Part shown: positions 7,654-14,476 of the stretch, piece after piece
Position numbering within the stretch: the first letter of the stretch is position 1
Layout: every line of letters begins with the position of its first letter
NCBI RefSeq assembly: GCF_024699075.1
Contig: NZ_JAILQF010000366.1
Span: forward strand, 1-16,180
Reading direction: 5' to 3'
DNA: 16,180 bases
Source: Butyrivibrio sp.
GTDB lineage: Bacteria; Bacillota_A; Clostridia; Lachnospirales; Lachnospiraceae
Notes under the pieces: generated by a model
Told to the model about the DNA's origin: nothing
Databases searched by the model: none
Seen by the model: only the letters and a program-made list of their open reading frames with translations
Position numbers and translations under genes: made by a program

Positions 7654-9429
7654 CATTTTATACATAATGCCACATAAAGCCAAAGCACCACATAATGCGA
7701 TAACTGCATACTTCATATCAAAACCTTGATCCTCAAATCCATCAGGAAGTTCCTCTCCATATCTAAAATGCCTGTAAAGCGCCAGCGTGCTTTCCTGGCT
7801 TTCCCTGGACATAGCGGCATGTTCTCTTGTCATCATTTCCTGACGTTTTAAAGGATCGGTTTCTTTCATCAGATCAGCAGACAATTCTTCAAATCTTGAA
7901 TTATAGTCTTGCTGCATATAATTATAATATCGGATAGCAAGCTCTTTTTCCTTATCCGTACCCATGTAATAAAGATAATTGCTGGTTCCATTAAATGTGT
8001 AACAGTAAGATTTATCCCATCCTTTTGGAAAAATACAATAAAGGTCCTGACCTGTACTATCAATAAAATCATACCCCATATAATTAACTCCGGACATAAT
8101 ATAATAATCGTTCGTATCAATAATTTCTTCTTCCAAAGGCTCTACTTCAATGTTTATAACTTCCTCATATTCATCCCAAAAATCCGGATCTTTTGACTCA
8201 TATATAGTATTCGAAAGGCCGACTTTGTAGCCATCCCAGGTATCTGTCATCAGAACCGGATAACTCGGAATAAATACATTGTACTCATTATCTGAAAAGC
8301 TGCTATATTCAATTATTCCAAAGTCCAGATCCACATTTGGATAAAATCGGTAAATGTGAGTTTCTACGTTTTGTGTACTGCCAATTGGATAAAGTCTTAA
8401 TAACTCAAGCAAATAATCCAGATTTACAGTATCATTCATATTAAGATCATTATAAAAGGGAACTATACTTCCATCTTCCGAAATATTTGTAATAATATAG
8501 TTATCCTCTTCAAGGACATTATCAGCATTATATTTATCCGTCTTTAATAAATTGTTCAAATAAACCGCATTGCGTTCAAAAACATTCCATTTCCAGTTAT
8601 CACCAAATAGATCAACCTTATAATCACTAATGGAGCGCCTGTAATCTATAATATTTTCATCCTCATCACCTATAAAAGTACCGGCTTTTTGGGCCAGCTC
8701 TATCAGCCCATCTGTACAGATAATATTTTCATCATCAAGATCTATGAGGCCTATACTAGAAACATTTACATTAAGAAATATCAGGTTTTCAGAAAGCGGG
8801 ATCGCCAAAAAATAATGAGATGCAATTGCTTCAACGTACCACTGTTCATTTTGGTCACAGAGCATTATTGAAAATCCTTCTCTGCACATTCCCTCTGTCT
8901 CCACGAGACGTTTTAGAAAATCTATTGCATCAGATGCACTGGAACACTCAGATAACAATATAGTGGCCATTTCAGCTTCACTGACCCCATTTTCAATATA
9001 TGGGTCTACCTCGCTAATTTTGATATTTGCATCTACAGAATTTGTGCAGGTGACTGTGAGACCATATTCGTTGGTTCCAGCTTCCTGATATGGCTGATGC
9101 AAATGATCTTTACCACAATTGGGACATACCATTCCTATGTTATCGTCCATTCTGGCAATATATCTGTAGCTGTCATGAGTAAAATTCCATTTAAATCCAT
9201 AGCAACCATTGTATTCTTCTCCAGCTTTATATTTTCCTTCCGGAGAAACAAGATAAAGCTTATTATCATTTGCCTCACCATCTTCTATTCGCATAAAAAG
9301 GTTGGCGCCGTCATCTGTATATGCACCACCAAAATAAAACAGGCTACAAGCATTGGCCGTATCAAAGATACTAATGAACATAAATGCAATGATAAATAAA
9401 AAAATGGTTACTCTTAGATTTTTTCGCAT
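7630..9429 (-). CDS. Secreted C69-family dipeptidase (Ntn hydrolase), C-terminally membrane-anchored
   Basis: Peptidase family C69 (PepD-like dipeptidase) protein of 599 residues. The chosen ATG at 9429 has GAGG 8 bases upstream (minus strand); an ATG 15 codons further upstream (9474) lies almost at the predicted transcription start and lacks a comparable site. A signal peptide (MRKNLR, hydrophobic core, TANA) ends just before Cys28, which would become the N-terminal nucleophile typical of this family; the following context GGAYTDDGANLFMRIEDG matches the family pattern of ACxxxxxGxxxxxDGxxxxxRxED. A GTNEYGLTVTCT segment, usual in C69, follows. A CPNC pair (CPNCGKDH) lies in between. One hydrophobic helix (YAVIALCGALALCGIMYKMI) near the C-terminus should anchor it outside the membrane. 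The last residues (IKITHHL) and the TAG stop lie within a long hairpin of probable mobile-element origin. Expected role is cleavage of small peptides outside the cell; any link to the neighbouring synthetase is speculative. Confidence 0.82.
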   Translation of the reverse strand: MRKNLRVTIFLFIIAFMFISIFDTANACSLFYFGGAYTDDGANLFMRIEDGEANDNKLYLVSPEGKYKAGEEYNGCYGFKWNFTHDSYRYIARMDDNIGMVCPNCGKDHLHQPYQEAGTNEYGLTVTCTNSVDANIKISEVDPYIENGVSEAEMATILLSECSSASDAIDFLKRLVETEGMCREGFSIMLCDQNEQWYVEAIASHYFLAIPLSENLIFLNVNVSSIGLIDLDDENIICTDGLIELAQKAGTFIGDEDENIIDYRRSISDYKVDLFGDNWKWNVFERNAVYLNNLLKTDKYNADNVLEEDNYIITNISEDGSIVPFYNDLNMNDTVNLDYLLELLRLYPIGSTQNVETHIYRFYPNVDLDFGIIEYSSFSDNEYNVFIPSYPVLMTDTWDGYKVGLSNTIYESKDPDFWDEYEEVINIEVEPLEEEIIDTNDYYIMSGVNYMGYDFIDSTGQDLYCIFPKGWDKSYCYTFNGTSNYLYYMGTDKEKELAIRYYNYMQQDYNSRFEELSADLMKETDPLKRQEMMTREHAAMSRESQESTLALYRHFRYGEELPDGFEDQGFDMKYAVIALCGALALCGIMYKMIKITHHL

Positions 9430-9485
9430 ACATATATCCTCAAATAGTAAACATGAAACAGAATTCTCTTCCAAAATAATTATAC

Positions 9486-9491
9486 ATTATA
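9486..9491 (-). promoter_or_regulatory. Candidate -10 box of the C69 peptidase gene
   Basis: A perfect TATAAT on the minus strand lies in a very AT-rich stretch about 57 bases before the peptidase ATG at 9429. No good -35 hexamer is found at 16-18 bases, so the call rests on the -10 alone. Its position between the upstream terminator and the gene, and the fact that it would place the start of transcription near 9479, support the start codon chosen at 9429. Confidence 0.35.
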
Positions 9492-9561
9492 TAGGCAAAA
9501 AATATTCTTCATATCATTTATATTTTATAAAATATTATCAGACTGCTGTACTAATTTCCCA

Positions 9562-9597
9562 TAAAAAAACTCACTAAGAACATTGTCTTAGTGAGTT
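9562..9597 (-). terminator. Rho-independent terminator of the alcohol dehydrogenase gene
   Basis: A perfect 12-base-pair stem (AACTCACTAAGA at 9568-9579 with TCTTAGTGAGTT at 9586-9597, 6-base loop) is followed, on the minus strand, by a run of Ts (9569-9563). It lies about 65 bases after the stop codon of the alcohol dehydrogenase gene and isolates it from the peptidase. Confidence 0.88.
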
Positions 9598-9660
9598 AGT
9601 CTTATTATTTATCCAATCAAAAACATATACGAAGATGTCATACTTTGATTCAATTAATTA

Positions 9661-10833
9661 TTATAACATTTTCCTGTAAACATCCTTGACTTCGTCTTCA
9701 GAAAGCTTTACAAATCCGTAGAGATTGCCATCTCTTCCATCTCCGCGGCAGGCCATCCTTGCGAGAGTATCGATATCCTCTTCCTTACCACCAAGTTCTG
9801 AAAGTGTAAGAGGCATACCTATCTCTTTAAGGAAAGCCTTATATCTTTCGATAGCTTCAAGGATCATAGCTTCCTTATCTCCATTATCTTCAACGCCCCA
9901 TACTCTTACAGCCCACTGTGAAAGCCTGTCAAGATCATGCTTATAAACATATGAAAGATATGCCGGGAAAGTAACAGCAAGTCCGGCACCATGAGCACAA
10001 TCATAATAAGTTGAAAGCTCATGCTCGATATTATGACTGTTCCAGTCCTGTGATCTGCCTACGCCGCAGGAATTATTATGTGCCATCATTCCAGCCCACA
10101 TAATATTGGCTCTTGTATCATAATCAGTAAGATTCTTGATAACCTTAGGACCTTCCTCTATCATAGCAAGCATCAGACCTTCGATCATTCTGTCTGTTGT
10201 TACTACATCTTTAGTATTTGTAAGATATCGCTCCATAAGATGAGCCATGATATCTGTTATTCCACAGGCTGTCTGATATGCAGGAAGTGTTGTGGTAAGT
10301 TCAGGATTAAGAATAGAAAATGCAGGTCTGATAGCATCTCCACTTGCTCCTCTTTTGAACATACCATTTTCATTAGTAATAACTGAGTCTCCTGAACCTT
10401 CACTTCCGGCAGCTGCAATTGTAAGAACTGTTCCTACAGGAAGAGCCTTTTCAATTCTCTTTCCTGAATAGAAATCCCAGAAATCTCCGTCATATACTGT
10501 TCCTGCAGCAATAGCTTTAGCAGAATCAATAACACTTCCGCCGCCTACTGCAACTATGAAATCGATGCCTTCTTTTCTGCAAAGGTCAATTCCTTCGTAT
10601 ACAAGACCGCTTCTTGGATTGGGCTTAACACCTCCAAGCTCTTCATAAGCGATTCCTGCTTTTTCAAGACTGTCCTTAACTCTGCCGATAAGCCCTGACT
10701 TAACAGCACTTCCTCCGCCATAGTGGATAAGGGCCTTCTTGCCGCCAAATCTCTTTACAAGCTCTCCTGTATTGTTCTCTTCACCCTTACCAAAAGCAAA
10801 ATAAGTAGGGCTATAAAACTTAAAATTATCCAT
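9661..10833 (-). CDS. Iron-type alcohol dehydrogenase, YqhD/BdhA-like (NADPH-dependent)
   Basis: 390-residue group III (iron-type) alcohol dehydrogenase of the butanol dehydrogenase/YqhD branch, reducing aldehydes to alcohols in the cytoplasm, probably with NADPH. Seen: dinucleotide-binding motifs GGGSAVKSG (39-47) and GGGSVIDSAK (97-106), and metal ligands Asp194, His198, His267 and His281, at the same residue numbers as I recall for E. coli YqhD; the segment GITDIMAHLMERY and the CAHGAGLAVTFP segment are intact. Length is normal (YqhD is 387). The ATG at 10833 has GAGAGGA 10 bases upstream. It is a single-gene unit: a terminator follows it and a 213-base gap precedes it. Likely role is disposal of reducing equivalents during fermentation or aldehyde detoxification; the substrate cannot be told from sequence. 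Confidence 0.95.
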   Translation of the reverse strand: MDNFKFYSPTYFAFGKGEENNTGELVKRFGGKKALIHYGGGSAVKSGLIGRVKDSLEKAGIAYEELGGVKPNPRSGLVYEGIDLCRKEGIDFIVAVGGGSVIDSAKAIAAGTVYDGDFWDFYSGKRIEKALPVGTVLTIAAAGSEGSGDSVITNENGMFKRGASGDAIRPAFSILNPELTTTLPAYQTACGITDIMAHLMERYLTNTKDVVTTDRMIEGLMLAMIEEGPKVIKNLTDYDTRANIMWAGMMAHNNSCGVGRSQDWNSHNIEHELSTYYDCAHGAGLAVTFPAYLSYVYKHDLDRLSQWAVRVWGVEDNGDKEAMILEAIERYKAFLKEIGMPLTLSELGGKEEDIDTLARMACRGDGRDGNLYGFVKLSEDEVKDVYRKML

Positions 10834-11046
10834 AAATAATCATTCCTCTCTAATAAAATCAATAGTTATGTCGCTAGTCCAATTTTATTAATAACACAAG
10901 AAAGTTACCATTACTTATTATGAATTATTAAATTGTGCCCAATTATTATGTTTGAGTTAAGGTTTCGTTTTAAATATACCTATTACTTATCTGTTGAAAA
11001 AATATAGAAAACCACTAATATAGAGCTTTTTAGCCCTTTATTATTT
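10834..11046. other. Intergenic gap upstream of the alcohol dehydrogenase
   Basis: Very AT-rich 213-base gap. It must hold the dehydrogenase promoter, but I find no -35/-10 pair that I would defend. A short AATTG/CAATT dyad with a 4-base loop (about 10931-10944) and a 6-base-pair AGGGCT/AGCTCT hairpin just after the protease stop (about 11023-11038, no T-tract after it) are the only structures noted. No gene is seen. Confidence 0.4.
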
Positions 11047-11772
11047 TCATATTGGTCTATCGGCCTTGGATGCCTTACCAACCATGATGTAAGAAATAAT
11101 AAACATGATAGCTACAAATACTATGAAATACCCATTTCCATTCTGAGATTCCATAGTCGCTATATAGTCATATGCCCCGTGTAAAAGAGCCGGAATTACA
11201 ACCGCCAGCATTCTCATGATCCTTGACATTGCTTCATTTCTTCTGTAGTCATATCTTTTGGCTATGCCATAAAAGATTCCCATAAATACGCCAAAGCATG
11301 CATGTCCGGGGATTGCTGTAACAGCTCTTACTATTGCGGTTCCAAAGCCGTACATCATTACATAGCTGATATTTTCCCAAAGTGCAAAACCAAGTGATAC
11401 GAACACGGCGTATACGACTCCGTCAAACTGACAGTTGAATTCCCAGCTTTTCCAGGTAGTTCTTTTCATTAAAAGATATTTGGAACTTTCCTCAGCAAAA
11501 GCTACTATTCCAAAATATAAGATTATGTTGTAAAGAGGTGATTGCTGCGGAACTGTATATCCCAATATTACTGATAATATACGTTCTTCCAAAAGCGCAA
11601 GAAGTGATGAGAATATTCCCGCTTTAACCAGATTCCAGAGCATGTACGGGCTTTCTCTTTCAAGCTTATCCGATCTGTAAACCTTGATCATTAAAAAGAT
11701 TGCCGGAATCACTGCTGCCGCAATAAGGATTCCGTTGTAAACAAGATATGGTGCTACAAGAAAATAAAACAT
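11047..11772 (-). CDS. PrsW-family intramembrane metalloprotease
   Basis: 241-residue polytopic membrane protein with the ordered signature motifs of the PrsW family (MEROPS M82, related to CAAX/ABI-type proteases): EESSK (Glu94-Lys98), FALWEN (Phe129, Glu133), HACFG (His157) and HGAYD (His198, Asp202), each in or beside a hydrophobic segment. In Bacillus subtilis PrsW makes the first cut in the anti-sigma factor RsiW; no sigma/anti-sigma pair lies in this window, so the substrate here is unknown. The ATG at 11772 has GAAGGTGAG immediately upstream. The gene follows the C_GCAxxG_C_C gene by 62 bases on the same strand with no clear terminator between, so co-transcription is possible. All key residues are present and length is normal. 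Confidence 0.88.
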   Translation of the reverse strand: MFYFLVAPYLVYNGILIAAAVIPAIFLMIKVYRSDKLERESPYMLWNLVKAGIFSSLLALLEERILSVILGYTVPQQSPLYNIILYFGIVAFAEESSKYLLMKRTTWKSWEFNCQFDGVVYAVFVSLGFALWENISYVMMYGFGTAIVRAVTAIPGHACFGVFMGIFYGIAKRYDYRRNEAMSRIMRMLAVVIPALLHGAYDYIATMESQNGNGYFIVFVAIMFIISYIMVGKASKADRPI

Positions 11773-11834
11773 GTACTCACCTTCTTTCGATTATTCTTTT
11801 TGGAGAAACTCTCACAACTTATATTTTAACAGTT

Positions 11835-12206
11835 TTAAAGCTGTTCTGCTATCTCTACTGCATGTCTTACGCAGTCATCACAATCACAGACAACAACACC
11901 TGTATCTCTGCCCTTAAGGTCTTTGCAGACTGTAGCGCCGCATCTGTTCTCAAACTCTTTTAAAATACCAGCAGCATCTCTTAAAACGGGCTTGCCATCA
12001 TACTTCTTCATTCCGAGAACCATCTGTGCACCACAAAGCGCTCCACAGGTTGATTCCATGCATCCCATTCCTACGCCAAAACCCGCACCGATCTTTCTAA
12101 GTTCTTCCTTTGAAAGGCCTACTTCGTCCTCGAATGCGCAAAGTACTGCCTGGGCACAGTTATTGCCGTTATGTTTAAGTTCTACTGCAAGTTCTTTTCT
12201 TTCCAT
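11835..12206 (-). CDS. C_GCAxxG_C_C family protein (putative redox protein)
   Basis: 123-residue cytoplasmic protein with ten cysteines (17, 23, 49, 54, 58, 89, 94, 108, 110, 112). The arrangement GNNCAQAVL, GVGMGCMESTCGALCGAQMVLG and a C-terminal CDCDDC cluster is that of the C_GCAxxG_C_C family (PF09719), described as putative redox-active and possibly metal- or cluster-binding; its biochemical role is not established. It has no transmembrane or signal segment. The ATG at 12206 is preceded by AGGAG 11 bases upstream, a slightly long spacing. It lies just downstream of the HxlR regulator gene, separated by a stretch of tandem repeats and with no terminator, so it may be read from the same promoter. 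Its neighbourhood with a ferredoxin and an iron-sulfur membrane protein agrees with a redox role. Confidence 0.88.
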   Translation of the reverse strand: MERKELAVELKHNGNNCAQAVLCAFEDEVGLSKEELRKIGAGFGVGMGCMESTCGALCGAQMVLGMKKYDGKPVLRDAAGILKEFENRCGATVCKDLKGRDTGVVVCDCDDCVRHAVEIAEQL

Positions 12207-12231
12207 TTTGATAAAATCTCCTACTTCTTTA

Positions 12232-12356
12232 ATACTGATTGTTTAATTATGCCTTAACTTTGTCTGTCTCTTTTGTACTGATTGTTATTAAGCCTTATCC
12301 TTGTCTGTCTCTTTTGTATTGATTGTTATTAAGCCTTATCCTTGTCTGTCTCTTTG
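12232..12356. repeat. Tandem repeat, 41-base unit, three copies, covering the 3' end of the HxlR gene
   Basis: Three head-to-tail copies: 12232-12274 (43 bases, diverged), 12275-12315 and 12316-12356 (41 bases each, nearly identical). The unit contains GTACTGATTGTTATTAAGCC followed by TTATCCTTGTCTGTCTCTTT. On the minus strand the first copy met is the true end of the HxlR gene (KETDKDKA and TAA stop at 12331-12329); the next two are non-coding duplicates of that end, the last the most degraded. It fills most of the 122-base gap before the C_GCAxxG_C_C gene. Confidence 0.9.
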
Positions 12357-12718
12357 GTACTTATAAGGTTTTCTTCGCCCCACTTTTTAAGTTGGAGCAG
12401 TATAGGAACTATGCTTTCCCCTTTTTTAGTAAGTGAATACTCTACTCTTACAGGCATTTCCATGTACTGTTTTCTTTCAACAAGTCCATCGTTTTCCATC
12501 TCTTTAAGAGAAGTAGCCAGCATAGTATTAGTTATTCCAAATACTCTTCGGTTCAGATCTCCATATCTTACTGTACCTTCTTTTTCTATGACACATAGGA
12601 TCATGATTTTCCATTTACCACCTATGATATCAATCACTTTCTTAAGTCCGCAGTCTTTACCTGCCAGATCTTCACAAAGTGGTTCGTGGTTCTTCTTTGT
12701 TTTTTCTTTTTCTGACAT
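12329..12718 (-). CDS. HxlR-family winged-helix transcriptional regulator
   Basis: 129-residue HxlR-type regulator. The core CGLKKVIDIIGGKWKIMILC, RYGDLNRRVFGITNTMLATSLKEMENDGLVERK and PVRVEYSLTKKGESIVPIL give the family's winged-helix fold; the family is 100-130 residues. I place the start at the ATG at 12718, with AAAGGA upstream; a longer frame from 12799 would begin upstream of the predicted transcription start. Cysteines at 15, 23 and 42 flank the first helix; family members YodB and HypR sense electrophiles or disulfide stress through N-terminal cysteines, so redox sensing is plausible here. It is transcribed divergently from the ferredoxin operon, sharing a promoter region with a dyad, which suggests autoregulation and control of that operon. 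Its 3' end is part of a tandem repeat. Confidence 0.92.
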   Translation of the reverse strand: MSEKEKTKKNHEPLCEDLAGKDCGLKKVIDIIGGKWKIMILCVIEKEGTVRYGDLNRRVFGITNTMLATSLKEMENDGLVERKQYMEMPVRVEYSLTKKGESIVPILLQLKKWGEENLISTKETDKDKA

Positions 12719-12758
12719 AAAACCGTTTCCTTTCCTGTTACTCAGTTTTTTCTTACCA

Positions 12759-12797
12759 GGTACATATATTCTGCGTACTTGATATATTTTTTGTACC
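12759..12797. promoter_or_regulatory. Candidate HxlR operator (GGTACA/TGTACC dyad)
   Basis: GGTACA at 12759-12764 and TGTACC at 12792-12797 form a perfect 6-base inverted repeat centred on 12778, with a further GTAC at 12775-12778 in the middle. It covers the -35 and spacer of the ferredoxin promoter and the expected start of the hxlR transcript, so a bound regulator could repress both directions. The dyad is visible; binding by this regulator is inferred. Confidence 0.4.
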
Positions 12798-12806
12798 ACC
12801 TATACT
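12779..12806 (+). promoter_or_regulatory. Promoter of the ferredoxin operon
   Basis: TTGATA at 12779-12784, 16-base spacer, TATACT at 12801-12806; each hexamer matches the sigma-A consensus at 5 of 6 positions. Transcription would start near 12813, about 44 bases before the ferredoxin ATG at 12857, which argues against the earlier ATG at 12824. Confidence 0.7.
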
Positions 12807-12830
12807 AACATTATCGTCGTTATATGACAA
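12802..12830 (-). promoter_or_regulatory. Promoter of the HxlR regulator gene
   Basis: On the minus strand TTGTCA (12830-12825), 17-base spacer, TAGTAT (12807-12802); 5 of 6 and 4 of 6 consensus matches. The -10 box overlaps that of the divergent ferredoxin promoter, so polymerase should not occupy both at once. Transcription would start near 12795, leaving a leader of about 77 bases before the ATG at 12718. Confidence 0.5.
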
Positions 12831-12856
12831 GTATTTTTTTACAGGCAGGTATTTAT

Positions 12857-13057
12857 ATGAAATCCAAAAAATTTGCAAGCATAGATTCAAGTATATGCGT
12901 ATGCTGTGGAGCATGCTTTTCTGAATGTCCAATGTCTGCTATAAGTAGCCATGGCGGATCTTATATGGAAGTTAATAAAGATATATGTGTTGGATGCGGC
13001 AAATGCGAAAGAATATGCCCTGCCGGGTGTATTTCACTTACCGACATAACAGAATAA
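12857..13057 (+). CDS. 2[4Fe-4S] ferredoxin
   Basis: 66-residue clostridial-type ferredoxin with two complete cluster motifs: Cys14-x2-Cys17-x2-Cys20-x3-Cys24-Pro and Cys44-x2-Cys47-x2-Cys50-x3-Cys54-Pro. An extra cysteine sits at 16 and another at 58. It should carry electrons at low potential in the cytoplasm. I use the ATG at 12857 (AGGCAGG about 7 bases upstream) rather than 12824, because the latter lies nearly on the predicted transcription start and adds a tail foreign to the family. It is the first gene of a two-gene operon with the membrane iron-sulfur protein 25 bases downstream, and faces the HxlR gene, which probably regulates it. Confidence 0.93.
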   Translation: MKSKKFASIDSSICVCCGACFSECPMSAISSHGGSYMEVNKDICVGCGKCERICPAGCISLTDITE

Positions 13058-13082
13058 TTATAAACAGAATGGAGATACTAAT

Positions 13083-13664
13083 TTGAACAAGAAAAAGAAA
13101 TGGTACGACTACTTATGGATATGGCCAATCATATACTTTACCCTTGGATTTTTTAATATACTTTTTGCCTGGCTTGGTATGATCGACTTTATAGTTCCTA
13201 TAATTGTTGCATCTATTGGTGGAGGCAAAGCTTTCTGCAACAGATATTGCGGACGCGGAAAGCTCTTTGCTGTAATCCCCAGATTTCTTAAATTAAAAAA
13301 CAGGAAGGTTGCTCCTTCCTGGATGTATAGCAAGGCTTTCAGATACGGCTTTCTTATCTTTTTCCTGACTATGTTTGGAAATATGGTATATCAGACCTAT
13401 CTTGTATTTGCAGGAAGCGCTTCTTTACGAACAGTTGTAAAACTCTTCTGGACATTCAAACTCCCCTGGAACTGGGCATATACTGTAAGCAGCGTCCCTG
13501 CATGGGTTACACAATTCTCTTATGGTTTCTACAGTCTGATGCTTACATCAACACTTATAGGACTTATTGTGATGGCTCTTTACAGACCCAGAACCTGGTG
13601 CACCTTCTGCCCAATGGGTACTATGACCCAGGGCATATGCAAGATAAGAAATATATCAAAATAG
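13083..13664 (+). CDS. NapH-like membrane protein with 4Fe-4S-type cysteine motifs
   Basis: 193-residue integral membrane protein with about four hydrophobic segments (near 10-32, 36-48, 88-110 and 145-168). Cysteine motifs on the cytoplasmic loops are those of the NapH/NosR/FixG/YccM type (Fer4_5 domain): FCNRYCGRGKLF (Cys52, Cys56) and WCTFCPMGTMTQGIC (Cys173, Cys176, Cys186). The first has Gly where most relatives have CP. Such proteins pass electrons between membrane and soluble carriers; here the ferredoxin encoded just upstream is the obvious partner (inference). The start is TTG at 13083, supported by GGAG 8 bases before it and by the lack of any in-frame ATG before the first membrane segment. 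The stop (13662-13664) is separated by one base from the stop of the convergent ABC permease gene. Confidence 0.85.
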   Translation: MNKKKKWYDYLWIWPIIYFTLGFFNILFAWLGMIDFIVPIIVASIGGGKAFCNRYCGRGKLFAVIPRFLKLKNRKVAPSWMYSKAFRYGFLIFFLTMFGNMVYQTYLVFAGSASLRTVVKLFWTFKLPWNWAYTVSSVPAWVTQFSYGFYSLMLTSTLIGLIVMALYRPRTWCTFCPMGTMTQGICKIRNISK

Positions 13665-13665
13665 A

Positions 13666-14457
13666 TCAGCTTTCCAGGTCTCTCCTGTTGTAATTCCAGA
13701 ATCCAAAGATCACGCCTGCAGACAATAAGGCCGCTGCGAGAAGCATTGCTTTAGCCTCTGTTTCAGCTCCAGTAAATATCTCTGCAGCATTGGCATAAGA
13801 ATATGGCCCTATAAAGAGATAGTCTTTAAGATCCGGAATAACTCTACCCATAACATCATAGGCATAGAATAAAAGAGCTATTCCAAGGCCGAGCCCCATT
13901 CTGTTCTTACCTGTAAGTGATGAAAGTCCAAAGCATATCCCTGCAATCTCAGCATTCATAAAAAGCTGCATTATCATGAATTTATAAAACTCATCATAAG
14001 GGATATCTTCTCCAAGAATGTAAAATCCCAAAAGATAGCAAACCGTGCATATCACTGCAAATACAACCAGCATGATACCTACACAGACTGCCTTTGAGAT
14101 AAGGACTTTGCTTCTTGATAATGGCAATGAATATATGAATTCACCTGTATGTGAATCCTCTTCCTTTGAGATAATATTTATGGCTATTATAGCTGCGAAC
14201 ATTCCGCTTCCAAGTCCATGAACTGTTCCAATCTCTGTGGCAAAATATCCTTTTAAACTGGCTATAGATAGCGTGCTCATCCCAAAAGCATCAGAAAAGG
14301 CTCCCATGTTGGAAAAGGCATCTGCCATATTTTTCATCTCGCCTTCCATTGAGCTGTATAGAAGTATGCAGGACAGGCCAAGTATTCCGACAGAAAGGCT
14401 CCATATAAGTAATGATCTGATATTAAGCAGTAACTCTCTTTTTAAAACTGTTTTCAT
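13666..14457 (-). CDS. ABC-2 type transporter permease
   Basis: 263-residue membrane protein with about six hydrophobic segments. It opens with the common ABC-2 permease start (MKTVLKRELLLNIRSLLIWS) and contains the segment SKEEDSHTGEFIYSLPLSRSKVLISK, which precedes the third membrane helix in many ABC-2 permeases of the bacitracin/lantibiotic-export and unknown-substrate types. It lies 19 bases downstream of the ATPase gene on the same strand, with GGAG 8 bases before the ATG, so the two form one transporter. Its substrate is unknown; antimicrobial peptide or lipid export/resistance is usual for this class. There is one base between its stop and that of the convergent iron-sulfur protein gene, and no terminator is visible. 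Confidence 0.9.
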   Translation of the reverse strand: MKTVLKRELLLNIRSLLIWSLSVGILGLSCILLYSSMEGEMKNMADAFSNMGAFSDAFGMSTLSIASLKGYFATEIGTVHGLGSGMFAAIIAINIISKEEDSHTGEFIYSLPLSRSKVLISKAVCVGIMLVVFAVICTVCYLLGFYILGEDIPYDEFYKFMIMQLFMNAEIAGICFGLSSLTGKNRMGLGLGIALLFYAYDVMGRVIPDLKDYLFIGPYSYANAAEIFTGAETEAKAMLLAAALLSAGVIFGFWNYNRRDLES

Positions 14458-14476
14458 AATATTTGCTCCATTTCAT

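Noticed and set aside
9430..9474. Longer N-terminus for the C69 peptidase from the ATG at 9474
   Set aside because: It would lie almost at the predicted transcription start, lacks a good ribosome-binding site, and would place extra residues before a normal signal peptide.
10931..10944. Rex-type redox operator upstream of the alcohol dehydrogenase
   Set aside because: The AATTG/CAATT dyad is too short and does not match the TTGTGA-N-TCACAA pattern.
11022..11039. Short AGGGCT/AGCTCT hairpin after the PrsW stop as a terminator
   Set aside because: Six pairs including a G-T, and no T-tract on the minus strand.
12232..12356. CRISPR-like array
   Set aside because: Units are contiguous direct repeats with no variable spacers.
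12342..12782. Plus-strand frame of 146 codons opposite the HxlR gene
   Set aside because: Exact antisense of a recognised regulator; the product has no recognisable domain.
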